A DNA stretch of 64,000 nucleotides from Gemmatimonadota bacterium (lineage in GTDB: Bacteria > Gemmatimonadota > Gemmatimonadetes > Gemmatimonadales > Gemmatimonadaceae): contig JADJAD010000001.1 of assembly GCA_016704465.1 (NCBI GenBank), forward strand, positions 62,001 to 126,000, read 5' to 3'. The notes under the pieces were generated by a model, which saw nothing but the letters and a program-made list of their open reading frames with translations, searched no databases and had not been told where the DNA came from. Made by a program: the position numbers and the translations under genes. Below, in pieces: positions 18,895 to 30,240 of the stretch. The stretch's first letter is position 1, and each line of letters opens with the position of its first letter.

Positions 18895-18924
18895 GTCTTC
18901 CCTCTTCCCTGCCCAGTGCGAGGC

Positions 18925-21579
18925 CTAGTTCGAGATCGTCTTGGCGTCCTTGAGGGACTTCTTCTCGCCCTGCTTCACGTAGACGTCGAGCCAGGCAGTC
19001 CAGCGGGCCCACTGGTCGAGCAGCGTCTCCTTCGTGGCCGGCCCGTGGTCCTCGTACGGATACATGTACAGCGACGCGGTCTTGCCGAGTCCCTCCAGGG
19101 CGTGCAGCATGCGTTCGCTGGACAGCGGCGCCGTGCCGACGTTCTGGTCCTCGGCGGAGTGGTACATCAGCAGGGCGCCGGTGAGCTTGTCCGCTTCGTA
19201 GAACGGCGACATCTCGAGATAGGTCTTCTGTCCTTCCCAGAAGTCACGCCGCTCGGTCTGGAAGCCGCTCGGGGTCAGCGACCGGTTGTACATCCCGTCG
19301 CCGGCGATCCCCGCCTTGAAGTACGGCGTATGCACGAGGGCGTTGACCGTGGTGAACGCGCCGTAGCTGTGCCCACCGATGGCGAGCTTGGTGCGGTCGA
19401 TCCAGCCCTGCTTGTCGAGTTCATCGATGACCGCGCTGAGGTTCTTCTGCAGGTCGGTCACGTAGTTGTCGTTCATGCGACCCGCCTCACCGATGACCGG
19501 GGGGGCGAAGTTGGCGACGACATATCCCTGGGTCACGAGGTATTCGATCGTGCGCGGCCCGGCAGCCGGGAACCGATTGACGTTTTCCGTGCGCAAGGTA
19601 CGGTCGTAGCCCGACTGGTCGGTGAACTCGGACGGATACAGCCACAGCATTGCCGGCAGTCGCGTGCCTTGGGTGTAGCCCTGTGGCAGCGTGACGTTCA
19701 CCACGAAGCTGATGCCGTCGGCGCGCGTAACCGTCACCCGCTTGCGAATGGCCTTCGTGAACTCGGGGGTGAGGTCGGCGTTATCGGTGACCGGTGTGAC
19801 GCTGCCGCTCTTCATGTCACGCACGAAGGAGTTGGGGACCATCGTGGGCGACTCGCGGGAGATGACGGCGCGCGTGAAGTCGTCATCGAGCGCCGTTGAC
19901 ACGGACTCGAAGACCTCGCTCGCTCCCTCGAACAGCCGGGACTTTGTCCCCGTCTTGATCTCCACCTTGTCGACGAAGCCGCGCGGGGCCTGCGTCTCCC
20001 AATCCTTGAAGTAGCGCGTGCCCGAGAAGAAGGCGCTGGCGCCGTCGCTGGACAGCTGCGCGACGTCGATGCCCCGCTTGCCGCGGCGCGTCACGAGTTC
20101 GCCCGGATGCTGGTAGAACGTGACCGAATCCGCGCCCGTGCCGCCACGTCCGCCGAAGAACCCGCCGCGGCGGCCGAGGCTGGCGGTGATGCCACGCAGG
20201 CGCCAGAGCGTGTGGCGCTTGCCCGGCTCGTCGCTGTAGACGGCGTACACGTGTCCCGTCCCGTTCGCGTTCTCGGCGACGAAGGCGATGCGCGCATCCT
20301 CGCTGAACACGACACCACTCATGCGGGTGTCGCTTTCGAGCATGAGCGTCTCGGTCCCCGGGGCGAAGGGCGGGGCCCAGGTGAAGAGCTTGTCCTTGCG
20401 CCGGACGCCGTTGGCGCCCGGGCCGCGCGGGGCGTCGGCCGTGTCGGCGCCTCGTGCCGGGGCGGGATCCTGCTTGAGGAACGACAACCCGGCCCCGTTC
20501 GGGAGCCAGGCGATCTCGCGGCGGGCGGTGTCGGCCGCCACCGTCCCCGGCGGCCCGTCGGCCACCGGGCCATCTCCCTCGCGCAGCGTTCGCACCGAGA
20601 GGGTGGTCACCACCTTGCCGGTGGCGTCCCACAGCTCTTCACGCTGCGCGAAGTTGGAGTACTGGACGATGTAGGAGAAGGGCGGCTCCATGCGCGTGAC
20701 GCGCAGGTACTTGCCGTCCGGCGACGGGTCGATCGCGCTGACCATCGAGGGGGCGCCGACCTTGGTCATCGCCCCCGACTTGACGTCGACCATCGCGACC
20801 TGTCCGGTCACGTAGTACTCCATCAGCTCCTTCTCGAACCCGTCGCGCAGGAGCGAGGCGTAGGTGCGCGTCTTGTTCTTCTCCGAGTCCGTCAGCCGCA
20901 CGAGCGGCCCGGTCTCGACGGCCGGGCGCCGGGGTTCCGCCTTGCGACCATCGGGCAGGAACACGGCCACGAGCCGCGTCCCGTCGCCCGTCCACTCGGC
21001 GGCGGTGACGAGCGTGGCGAGCAGCCCGGCCGCGGTCACTGGCCGCGACTTGCCGGTCGCGACATCGGCGACGTACAGCTTGGTGCCGTCGACGAAGCTG
21101 GCCAGGTACGCCACCGACGCGCCGTCGGGCGACCAGGCGGGCGAGGAGATCGTCGCCCCCTTGGGTGCGTCGATCGTGCGCGCCTTTCCGGTCGTCGCCT
21201 CAACCAGCGAGATGGCGGCGGCGCCACGATTGGTCAGGGCGCGCGCCCGGTTGGCCTGGAAGTCGACCTGCAGTCCGGCGAAGTAGTAGTGCGGCTTGCC
21301 GAAGGTCTCCAGCGACGGGAGCCCGTCGGAGACGGTCCGCATGAAGTATTTCCGGTCCGGGCTCAGGTCCGAGAGCGTCGACTGGTTCTGGCGCGGCGCC
21401 GTGATCAGCCGGGCCAGGTCGGCCGGCGGCGTGACGAAGGTCTCCTTGGTCAGGATCTCGCGAGGCTGCCAGCCGTTCGCGCCGTTCGCCTGCGCAGCAG
21501 CCGCGCTGGGTCCCAGCACCAGGCACGCCACCGCCAGCGGGACCTGAAAGCGCCGAGTCAAGAGTGAAGCGCCAGACAT
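18925..21579 (-). CDS. Secreted S9-family peptidase (large form)
   Basis: An 884-aa exported serine peptidase. The signal peptide is MSGASLLTRRFQVPLAVACLVLGPSAAAAQ, then a beta-propeller region (SPDRKYFM, SPDGASVAYLA, SPDGKYLRVT) to ~residue 600 and a C-terminal alpha/beta-hydrolase. The catalytic Ser is in GGHSYGAF (~736), the Asp in HSAEDQNVGT (~808) and the His in YPYEDHGP (~843). Overall it resembles the longer S9 proteins sometimes named glutamyl endopeptidase-like. ATG 21579 has GGAG 5 bp upstream; an in-frame start 10 codons earlier is less likely. It is divergent from prfC. This is the second secreted S9 enzyme in the window. Confidence 0.9.
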   Translation of the reverse strand: MSGASLLTRRFQVPLAVACLVLGPSAAAAQANGANGWQPREILTKETFVTPPADLARLITAPRQNQSTLSDLSPDRKYFMRTVSDGLPSLETFGKPHYYFAGLQVDFQANRARALTNRGAAAISLVEATTGKARTIDAPKGATISSPAWSPDGASVAYLASFVDGTKLYVADVATGKSRPVTAAGLLATLVTAAEWTGDGTRLVAVFLPDGRKAEPRRPAVETGPLVRLTDSEKNKTRTYASLLRDGFEKELMEYYVTGQVAMVDVKSGAMTKVGAPSMVSAIDPSPDGKYLRVTRMEPPFSYIVQYSNFAQREELWDATGKVVTTLSVRTLREGDGPVADGPPGTVAADTARREIAWLPNGAGLSFLKQDPAPARGADTADAPRGPGANGVRRKDKLFTWAPPFAPGTETLMLESDTRMSGVVFSEDARIAFVAENANGTGHVYAVYSDEPGKRHTLWRLRGITASLGRRGGFFGGRGGTGADSVTFYQHPGELVTRRGKRGIDVAQLSSDGASAFFSGTRYFKDWETQAPRGFVDKVEIKTGTKSRLFEGASEVFESVSTALDDDFTRAVISRESPTMVPNSFVRDMKSGSVTPVTDNADLTPEFTKAIRKRVTVTRADGISFVVNVTLPQGYTQGTRLPAMLWLYPSEFTDQSGYDRTLRTENVNRFPAAGPRTIEYLVTQGYVVANFAPPVIGEAGRMNDNYVTDLQKNLSAVIDELDKQGWIDRTKLAIGGHSYGAFTTVNALVHTPYFKAGIAGDGMYNRSLTPSGFQTERRDFWEGQKTYLEMSPFYEADKLTGALLMYHSAEDQNVGTAPLSSERMLHALEGLGKTASLYMYPYEDHGPATKETLLDQWARWTAWLDVYVKQGEKKSLKDAKTISN

Positions 21580-21685
21580 TGGGACTCCGATTGAGGGGGG
21601 GATGCGCATATTCTACCAGCCACCGTATCAGTACGCACGTCCATCCTGAAACGCGGCCGACCCACCCCTCCGGGGACCCTTACGG

Positions 21686-21740
21686 CCCGCGCCGGGCCCG
21701 CGCCGGGCCCGCGCCGGGCCCGCGCCGGGCCCGCGCCGGG
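21686..21740. repeat. Five tandem copies of an 11-bp unit
   Basis: The unit CCCGCGCCGGG is repeated five times without change. It sits between the divergent S9 and prfC genes, ending 46 bp before the prfC start. The unit starts CCCG and ends CGGG, so adjacent copies can pair. It could be a slippage product or a regulatory array. Confidence 0.9.
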
Positions 21741-21773
21741 CATACGGCGATCGGCGCTCAGCGCACGGGCGTT

Positions 21774-21779
21774 TAGCTT
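21774..21779 (+). promoter_or_regulatory. Possible -10 box of prfC
   Basis: TAGCTT ends 6 bp before the prfC ATG, with no ribosome-binding site between. TAGCTT also occurs at 30225 and 42457 upstream of other genes. If it is the -10, transcription would start at or near the ATG. Confidence 0.4.
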
Positions 21780-21785
21780 TCGTCC

Positions 21786-23396
21786 ATGACCAGTACCGCC
21801 CCCGCGACCGAACTCGCCGCCCAGGTTGCCCGCCGACGGACCTTCGCCATCATCAGCCATCCGGATGCCGGCAAGACGACGCTGACGGAGAAGCTGCTGC
21901 TGTACGGTGGGGCGATCCACCTCGCCGGGGCGGTCAAGTCCCGGCGTGCTGCCCGGCACGCCACCTCGGACTGGATGAAGCTGGAGCAGGAGCGTGGCAT
22001 CTCGGTCACGTCGAGCGTGATGCAGTTCGAATACGCCGGCTTCGCGGTCAACCTGCTGGACACGCCCGGCCACGAGGACTTCTCGGAGGACACATTCCGA
22101 ACGCTCGTCGCGGCCGACAGCGCCGTCATGCTGCTGGACAACCGCAAGGGAGTCGAGGAGCGGACCCGGCAGCTGTTCGAGGTCTGCAAGCGGCGGCGCA
22201 CACCGATCTTCACCTTCGTGAACAAGTGCGACCGGGTCGGGGAGGATTCGCTCAAGCTGTTGAGCGACGTGGAGGCCGATCTCGGGATCCAGTGTCACGT
22301 GGTCACCTGGCCGATTTTCCGCAACGACGCCTTCGTCGGCGTCTATGACCGGCGACTGGACCAGATCCACGTCTTCGACCGGGACACCGAGCACGGGGCA
22401 CGGCGCGGGCACGAGACCCTGCTGACGCTGCAGTCGCCCGAGACGCGCACACTGCTCGGCGACGAGTCGCTCGAACGACTCCGGCACGATCTCGAGCTGC
22501 TGGAGATCGCCGGGCATCCGTTCGATCGCGACGCGGTGCTGCGCGGCGAACTCTCCCCCGTCTTCTTCGGCAGTGCGCTGACCAACTTCGGGGTGGAGCC
22601 GTTCCTGCGGGAGTTCCTCGAGCTGGCGCCGCCTCCGGTGGCGCGCGAGAGCACCGACGGCCCCGTGAACCCGACGGACGAGCGCTTCACGGGCTTCGTC
22701 TTCAAGATCCAGGCGAACATGGACCCGCGCCACCGCGACCGGATTGCCTTCGTGCGCGTCTGCTCGGGCAAGTTCACGGCGGGGATGGAGGTCGGCCACG
22801 TTCGCACGGGGAAGCAGATCCGGCTCAACGCGCCGCAGCAGTTCCTCGCGCGCGAGCGCACCGCCATCGAGGAAGCGTGGCCCGGCGACGTGATCGGCAT
22901 CCTCGACCGCGGCAACCTGCGCATCGGCGACGCGCTGAGCGATGCAGGCGCGCTGGAGTTCCCCGACATTCCGCGCTTTGCCCCCGAGCACTTCGCCCGC
23001 GTAGTGCTCATCGACCCGATCAAGCGCAAGCAGCTCGACGCCGGCTTGCGCCAGCTCACGGAAGAGGGGGCCGCGCAAGTGTTCTTCACGTCACCGACCG
23101 AGGTCTCGGGCCCCACCCCCCTGATCGGGGCGGTCGGGATGCTGCAGTTCGACGTGATGCTGCACCGGTTGGAGCACGAATACGGCGTACGCTGCCGACT
23201 GGAGAAGGTCGCGGGACGGTACCCGCGCTGGGTCACGGGCCCCAAGGCCGACATCGAGCGGGTGGGACGCGAGCGCGGGCGCACGATCCTGTACGACGCC
23301 AACGGGGCCCCGCTCATCCTGTTCGAGGATGCATGGGGGATGCGCTGGGCGTTGGAGCGCGAGACAGCCATCACCTTCCACGAAGCAGCGCCGTAG
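21786..23396 (+). CDS. prfC: Peptide chain release factor 3
   Basis: A translational GTPase that removes RF1/RF2 from the ribosome after peptide release. The 536-aa protein is close to the usual ~530. The G1 motif is SHPDAGKTTLTEK, the switch region includes ERGISVTSSV, and G3 is DTPGHEDFSEDT, the RF3-specific form. G4 is NKCDR, with Cys where Leu or Met is more common. Domains II and III follow (VFKIQANMDPRHRDRIAFVR; LRQLTEEGAAQVF; GAVGMLQFDVMLHRLEHEYG). It is a lone gene, divergent from the S9 peptidase. Confidence 0.97.
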   Translation: MTSTAPATELAAQVARRRTFAIISHPDAGKTTLTEKLLLYGGAIHLAGAVKSRRAARHATSDWMKLEQERGISVTSSVMQFEYAGFAVNLLDTPGHEDFSEDTFRTLVAADSAVMLLDNRKGVEERTRQLFEVCKRRRTPIFTFVNKCDRVGEDSLKLLSDVEADLGIQCHVVTWPIFRNDAFVGVYDRRLDQIHVFDRDTEHGARRGHETLLTLQSPETRTLLGDESLERLRHDLELLEIAGHPFDRDAVLRGELSPVFFGSALTNFGVEPFLREFLELAPPPVARESTDGPVNPTDERFTGFVFKIQANMDPRHRDRIAFVRVCSGKFTAGMEVGHVRTGKQIRLNAPQQFLARERTAIEEAWPGDVIGILDRGNLRIGDALSDAGALEFPDIPRFAPEHFARVVLIDPIKRKQLDAGLRQLTEEGAAQVFFTSPTEVSGPTPLIGAVGMLQFDVMLHRLEHEYGVRCRLEKVAGRYPRWVTGPKADIERVGRERGRTILYDANGAPLILFEDAWGMRWALERETAITFHEAAP

Positions 23397-23584
23397 CCCG
23401 CGCAGCCGGCGGGAATCGACAGGAGCCCCTGCAGCTGGGGTCGGGGATTCCCTCTGGATCGGCGGCGCGCCGCGGTGGATCATGGGGAGGTCCGTCGCAT
23501 GGCCGTCCGCAGCACTGACGAACTGTTCCGACGTACTGCACAGCTGCCGTACGGGACCAACGAACGACTCACGAGGACCCGACC

Positions 23585-24478
23585 ATGATCGTGTGCGGAA
23601 CCGATTTTTCGCCGGTGGCGAGCGCTGCGGCAAACGTTGCAGCGCACATCGCTCACCGCGCGGGCGCGTTGCTCGAGCTGGTCAACGCCACGGGCAGCCC
23701 CGACGAGGCCGCGAGCGCGGCGCATGCGGCGACGCCTCCCGCTCCCGAATCGCGGGCGGGACAGATGGCGGCGGAGGTTTCACGTCTCCGCGCCCTCGGG
23801 GTCACGGTAGAAGGGACGCTCGACCCGGCCCTGCCCGACCAGGCGATGGCCGACCGAGCCCGACGCGCGGACACCAGCCTGATCGTGCTCGGTGCCGTGG
23901 GCCTGACGCTTGTTGAACGCGTCTTGCTGGGGAGCGTCGCCGAGCGCATCGCGATGGCTTCGACGAAGCCCGTGCTCGTCGTGCGCAACGACGGACCATG
24001 GAGTGACTGGGCCAAGGACGCGCGACCGCTGCGTGTGATGGTCGCCTTCGACGTCGGAGCGTCGGCGGGGGAGGCGCTGAGCTGGGTGGCCTGGTTGCGG
24101 CAGTGGGGCGAGCTGCGCCTGACCGTGTGCTGGGTGGTCAACCCCGCGCTGGAGAACCAGCGATTCGGCGCCACCGGCGAGGGGGCAGGGATCGAACTCC
24201 TGCCGAAGACCCGGGAATCGCTCTGGCGCGAATTCCAGCTGCTGGTGGGCACGCAGGGATCGCTCCCGTCGACCGAGCTTCGACTCGAACCGACGCTCGG
24301 CCGGGTGGACAGCGCCCTTACCCAGCTGGCCGGCTCGAGCGACCAGGACCTGCTGGTTGTGGGCTCCCATCAACGCCGCGGTTTCGAGCGGCTGTGGCAG
24401 GCGTCGGTCTCGCGCGGGGTCCTGCGGCACGCGCCCATGAGCGTGGCCGTGGTGCCGCATCGGCCGAAGGGGGAGTAG
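23585..24478 (+). CDS. Tandem universal stress protein (UspA family)
   Basis: A 297-aa cytoplasmic protein with two Usp domains. The first (1-145) starts IVCGTDFSPVASAAANVAAHIA and has the nucleotide-binding loop GAVGLTLVERVLLGSVAERI. The second (~150-297) ends GSHQRRGFERLWQASVSRGVLRHAPMSVAVVP. The G-x2-G-x9-G-S pattern that marks ATP-binding Usps is clear in domain 1 and degraded in domain 2. Role in the cell is not predictable beyond stress. ATG 23585 is preceded by GAGG 8 bp upstream. It is followed by a strong hairpin shared with ettA. Confidence 0.88.
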   Translation: MIVCGTDFSPVASAAANVAAHIAHRAGALLELVNATGSPDEAASAAHAATPPAPESRAGQMAAEVSRLRALGVTVEGTLDPALPDQAMADRARRADTSLIVLGAVGLTLVERVLLGSVAERIAMASTKPVLVVRNDGPWSDWAKDARPLRVMVAFDVGASAGEALSWVAWLRQWGELRLTVCWVVNPALENQRFGATGEGAGIELLPKTRESLWREFQLLVGTQGSLPSTELRLEPTLGRVDSALTQLAGSSDQDLLVVGSHQRRGFERLWQASVSRGVLRHAPMSVAVVPHRPKGE

Positions 24479-24537
24479 CGGCCGGAGCACTTGGCGTCCG
24501 CGCCCCACCGCCGGCCGCATGTCGTGAGAGGGCGTGC

Positions 24538-24577
24538 AACGAAGAGCGGACGAGGTCACCCTCGTCCGCTCTTCGTT
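24538..24577. terminator. 18-bp bidirectional hairpin terminator
   Basis: AACGAAGAGCGGACGAGG pairs perfectly with its complement around TCAC. It lies between the convergent usp (plus) and ettA (minus) genes, and the A/T-richer stem ends support termination in both directions. Confidence 0.8.
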
Positions 24578-24578
24578 C

Positions 24579-26252
<1,674 letters not shown>

Positions 26253-26261
26253 GTCGTCGGG

Positions 26262-26289
26262 ACGGGGGACGGGGGACGGGAGACGGGGG
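26262..26289. repeat. Heptamer repeat, four units
   Basis: ACGGGGG, ACGGGGG, ACGGGAG and ACGGGGG lie in a row, ten bases upstream of the ettA ATG (minus strand). The same heptamer family occurs at 35839 and 61718. No paired arm is seen nearby at this copy. Confidence 0.85.
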
Positions 26290-26396
26290 AATCTAGCGGG
26301 GGGGAGTGGGGGGGCGTGGCGGGGGGGCATCCGCCGTCCATATTCTGGGCGAATCGGCGAGCGCGCCGAGTCGCTGGAACCGTGCACTGGAAGCGG

Positions 26397-28898
26397 ATGA
26401 CTGGCTCCACACATCGAAATGGTCGTGCGCGCCCGACGCTGCTGGCGCGCATGACGTTGCTCTTCGCGTCGGGGCTCGACGTGGACGCGACGCTGCAGGG
26501 GATCGTGGAGCTGTTCGTTCCCGAGTTCGCGGCGTGGGCGTCGATCGACCTCGTGGAGGGCGACGGCTTGCGGCGGGTCGCCGCGGCAGCGCTCGACTTC
26601 CCTGGGCATGAGGCGGCGATCGACGAGCTGCGTCGGCGGGCGCCGTCGTCCGATCATCCCGGGACGATGCGCGCCCTGGCCATGCCCAGCGCCCTGCTCG
26701 TGCAGGTCGCGTCGCCCGAACAGTTCCTGTGGCCCGTGCGGAGCGCGGAACACGAGGCGCTGTATCGCGCGCTGCTGCCGCTCTCGATCGTCATCGCGCC
26801 GCTGCGCGCGCGCGGGACGACGATGGGCGTCCTGCAGGTCGCGTCAGTCCGGGAGATGCGGCAGTTCACGGACGACGATGCCTCGCTGGTCGACGACGTC
26901 GCACAGCGCGCGTCGTTCGCCCTTCACACCGCGCAACTCGTGAGCGAGCTGCGCTCCGAGCTGGACAAGCGGCGCGAAACGCAACTCGCGCTCGAGGCGT
27001 CCGAGGCACGGTATCGCCGCATGTTCGAGGGAAGTCCGTACCCATTGGTGGTGTACGACGTCGAGACGCTGCGCTTCCTCGCCGTGAACTCTGCATCCGT
27101 GTTGCAGTACGGCTACTCGACCGAGGAGTTCCTGCGCATGTCGATCCGCGACATTCGTCCCGACGAAGACATCGGGCAGCTCGAGCAGATGCTCGCCGGC
27201 TCGCGGCCCGGCCTGCGCGACGCGGGGGTCTTTCGCCACCAACGCCGGGATGGGAGCACGCTGCTGGCCGAGATCCGCTCACACGACGTGGAATTCGACG
27301 GGCGGCGTGCGCGCGTGGTGCAGGCGCTGGACGTGACCGATCGCGTGCGAGGGCACCACGCGTTGCGCGTGGCGGAGGAGCGTCACCGTCTCGTGTCGCG
27401 GGTGACGAAGGAAGCCATCTGGGAATGGACCCCCGCCACCAGCGCGATGGCCTGGAACCCGGCCTTCTACGACCTGTTTCGGTTCGACAGCGCCGACGTG
27501 GCGCTGACGCGCGAGTGGTTCGAGTCGCGCGTGCACCGCGACGATCGAGCGCCGGCCGAGGCGGCTATGCGCGAGGCGCTGAGCAACCAACAGACGGAAT
27601 GCGCGCGACGCTTCCGGTTCGAGCGTGGCGACGGCACGGTCGCGGTGGTCGAGGAGCGCGCGGTGATCGCATGGAGCGGCGAGGTCGCCGATCGTGTGGT
27701 GGGATCGCTGGCCGACGTGACGGTCCAGCGGCAGGTCGGTGAGCAGTTGGCGATCGCCCAGCGCATGGAGGCGGTCGGACGCCTTGCGGGCGGGGTCGCG
27801 CACGACTTCAACAACATCCTGACCGCGATCCGCGGCTTCGCGACCTTCGCCCTCGACGAGCAGCTGCCCAGCAGCCGCGCGCGCGAGGACATCGACCAGA
27901 TCCTGCAGGCCTCCGATCGCGCCGCGGCCCTCACCCGCCAGCTGCTCGCCTTCTCTCGCCGGCAGGTTCTCCAGCCTCAGCTCGTCGACGTCAACGAGAG
28001 CATCGGCAACCTGCACCGCATGCTGACCCGGGTCCTCGGCGAGGACGTCGAGGTGCGCACACGGCTCGACCGCACGCTCCGGGCGGTCACGGTCGATCCG
28101 GGACAGCTGGAGCAGGTGATCATGAACCTGGTGGTCAACGCCCGCGACGCCATGCCGCAAGGCGGCGTGGTCACGATCGAGACGTCGCGCGCCGACCTGG
28201 ACGAGGCATACGTTGCCGCGCATCTGGGAGCATCGATCGGCGATCACGTGCTGATCGCCATCTCGGACTCTGGCGTCGGGATGGACAGCGCCACGCTCGA
28301 GCGCATCTTCGAGCCCTTCTTCTCCACCAAGGATCGCGACAAGGGGACCGGACTCGGGCTAGCGACGAGCTACGGGATCATCCAGCAGTCCGGGGGGCAC
28401 ATTCGGGTGGAGAGCGAGCCCGGCAAGGGGAGCACCTTCAACGTGTACCTCCCCGGCGCGAACGAGGCGCCCATGTCGCTCGCCCGCCCCGTGCCCGAGC
28501 GCCGACTTCGTTTGCGTGGGACCGAAACGGTCCTCGTGGTGGAGGACGATGACCGGGTGCGACGGGTCTCGGTCGGCGCCCTGGAACGCCACGGCTACCG
28601 GGTGCTCGAGGCGCGCTCTGCGGAGCAGGGGTTCGCGGTGTTCACCGCGCACGGCGCCGCCATCGACATCGTCGTCTCCGACGTGGTCCTCCCGCGCAAG
28701 AGCGGCCCCACGCTGGCACTCGAGCTGCGTGCCCTCCGGCCCGATCTGCGCGTGCTGTTCGTCTCCGGCTACACGGAAAACGAGTTTCAGCTCAGCGGCG
28801 CGATGGAACCGGGCATCGAGCTGCTGGAGAAGCCCTTCTCACCGGAAACGCTCGTGCGCCTGGTGCGCGACGTGCTCGACCGCCCACCCCCAACCTGA
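26397..28898 (+). CDS. Hybrid sensor histidine kinase/response regulator (GAF-PAS-PAS-HisKA-HATPase-REC)
   Basis: An ~833-aa cytoplasmic hybrid kinase, similar in plan to the one at 2565. A GAF-like domain (~10-170) is followed by PAS (~190-310; ASEARYRRMFEGSPYPLVVYD) and a PAC/PAS-like segment (~315-450). The H-box is LAGGVAHDFNNILTAI (~466), and the ATPase has NLVVNARDAMPQGG and GTGLGLATSYGII. The receiver carries VVEDDDR, phosphoacceptor Asp in IVVSDVVLP (~760) and Lys in LEKPFS (~811). No transmembrane segment is visible. ATG 26397 has GGAAGCGG just before it; an in-frame start at 26316 would add an odd 27 residues. No partner regulator is adjacent. Confidence 0.9.
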   Translation: MTGSTHRNGRARPTLLARMTLLFASGLDVDATLQGIVELFVPEFAAWASIDLVEGDGLRRVAAAALDFPGHEAAIDELRRRAPSSDHPGTMRALAMPSALLVQVASPEQFLWPVRSAEHEALYRALLPLSIVIAPLRARGTTMGVLQVASVREMRQFTDDDASLVDDVAQRASFALHTAQLVSELRSELDKRRETQLALEASEARYRRMFEGSPYPLVVYDVETLRFLAVNSASVLQYGYSTEEFLRMSIRDIRPDEDIGQLEQMLAGSRPGLRDAGVFRHQRRDGSTLLAEIRSHDVEFDGRRARVVQALDVTDRVRGHHALRVAEERHRLVSRVTKEAIWEWTPATSAMAWNPAFYDLFRFDSADVALTREWFESRVHRDDRAPAEAAMREALSNQQTECARRFRFERGDGTVAVVEERAVIAWSGEVADRVVGSLADVTVQRQVGEQLAIAQRMEAVGRLAGGVAHDFNNILTAIRGFATFALDEQLPSSRAREDIDQILQASDRAAALTRQLLAFSRRQVLQPQLVDVNESIGNLHRMLTRVLGEDVEVRTRLDRTLRAVTVDPGQLEQVIMNLVVNARDAMPQGGVVTIETSRADLDEAYVAAHLGASIGDHVLIAISDSGVGMDSATLERIFEPFFSTKDRDKGTGLGLATSYGIIQQSGGHIRVESEPGKGSTFNVYLPGANEAPMSLARPVPERRLRLRGTETVLVVEDDDRVRRVSVGALERHGYRVLEARSAEQGFAVFTAHGAAIDIVVSDVVLPRKSGPTLALELRALRPDLRVLFVSGYTENEFQLSGAMEPGIELLEKPFSPETLVRLVRDVLDRPPPT

Positions 28899-28918
28899 CG
28901 CACTCGGGATGTCTTGGC

Positions 28919-28966
28919 CGCGATGACGCGCGCGGGATGACGCAGCCGGGATGACGCAGCGGGATG
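28919..28966 (+). repeat. Imperfect tandem repeat of GGGATGACGCAGC-like unit
   Basis: Three imperfect copies of a 13-15-bp unit containing GGATGACGC occur between the hybrid kinase and the M19 gene. No hairpin or promoter is evident in it. Confidence 0.5.
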
Positions 28967-28991
28967 GTGCCACAGCGTTTCCGGTGCCAAG

Positions 28992-30188
28992 ATGATGCCT
29001 ATGCCTCTCGATTCCCGAATGACACGGCGACAGTTCTCCAAACTCGCGGCAGCTGCCGCGCTCACGCCGGCGCTGCCAACGCTGCCAGCGCCTTCGCCGC
29101 CCCACACCGTCACGGGAATGCGCACCGGAATGCGCACGAGCGCCTGGCCCGACTACGACCAGGCCTTCGTGCTCGACATGCTCGCCACCCCTGGACCGTT
29201 CAACGTCCCCGACTGGCTCGACCAGCCGCTGACACCGGGCCATGATCGTGAATGCGCGCCGCAGCGGCATCACGGCGGTCAACTCGACCGTCAGCGCACT
29301 CGGCGACGCCACCATCAGCTTCGAGAAGACGGTCGCCAACTTCGCCGCGTGGGACTTCGAGTTCCAGCGCACCCCCGAGGCGTTCCGCAGGATCCTCGGC
29401 GTCGACGACATCCGCCGCGCCAAGAACGAGCGCCAGGTCGGCATCATCCTCGGCTTCCAGGATACGACGCCGATCTGGGACAAGCCGGAACGCGTCGAGC
29501 TGTTTTATCGACTTGGGCTGCGCGTCGTGCAGCTGACCTACAACGGCGCCAACCTCGTGGGAGACGGATGCCTCGTCCCCGAGGACCGGGGCCTCAGACC
29601 ATACGGACGGGAGCTGGTCGCGCGCCTCAACGAGCGCGGGATCCTCGTCGACGTGAGCCACTGCGGATGGGAAACGTCGCGTCAAGCCGTGGACGCGTCG
29701 CGTGTGCCGATTGCCGCGACGCACTCCGGCGCGGCCGCCCTCGTCAACGTTCCCCGCAACAAGCCGGACGCCCTGCTCAGGCTGATCGCCGAGAAGGGAG
29801 GGGTGATCGGGATCTACATGATGCCCTTCCTGCGAGTGGAAGGACAGCCGACTGCCGGCGACTTCGTGCGGCACGTGACGCATTGCATCAACGTGTGCGG
29901 CGAGGATCACGTCGGCGTGGGGAGCGACAACTCCATTTCCCCGCTCGAGCTCAGCGCCGAGTTTCGTCGCACGCACGCCGACTTCGTCGAGGCGAGGCGC
30001 AAGGCCGGGATCTCGGCGCCGGGCGAGGACGCCAACATCTTCAACTACGTGCCGGACTTCAACACGTCGCGGCGCATGGAACAGGTGGCCGACGCGCTGG
30101 CGCGTGTCGGGCACTCATGACGGCGCGGGTGGAGAAGGTGCTGGGGGCGAACTGGATGCGGGTGCTGGGGGAGGTGTGGGGGGCGTAA
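28992..30188 (+). pseudogene. Tat-exported M19 membrane dipeptidase, two apparent frameshifts
   Basis: Renal-dipeptidase family; such enzymes hydrolyse dipeptides, often with a D-residue at the C-terminal side. The N-terminus carries a Tat signal (TRRQFSKLAAAAA) and VLDMLATPGPFNVPDWLDQPLTP. The matching core continues in the next frame from 29242 (NARRSGITAVN, GIILGFQDTTP, VDVSHCG, THSGAAAL, VGVGSDNS). The join needs one fewer G in GGG at 29237-29239. The core meets a stop at 30120, but the family C-terminus (RVEKVLGANWMRVLGEVW) follows in the original frame, implying a missing base near 30111-30120. The two shifts cancel, leaving the first frame open throughout but scrambled inside. It is either a broken gene or two sequencing errors. 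Ten bases after TAGCTT, the DsbD-like gene begins 53 bp downstream. Confidence 0.8.
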
Positions 30189-30224
30189 CGGTGCAACGCC
30201 AGCGTGCCTGTGCTCCCGGGGCAT

Positions 30225-30230
30225 TAGCTT
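30225..30230 (+). promoter_or_regulatory. Possible -10 box of the DsbD-like/TlpA operon
   Basis: TAGCTT lies 10 bp before ATG 30241, with no ribosome-binding site in between. It repeats the pattern seen before prfC, and a transcript starting near 30238 would be almost leaderless. Confidence 0.4.
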
Positions 30231-30240
30231 AGCTCGTCTC

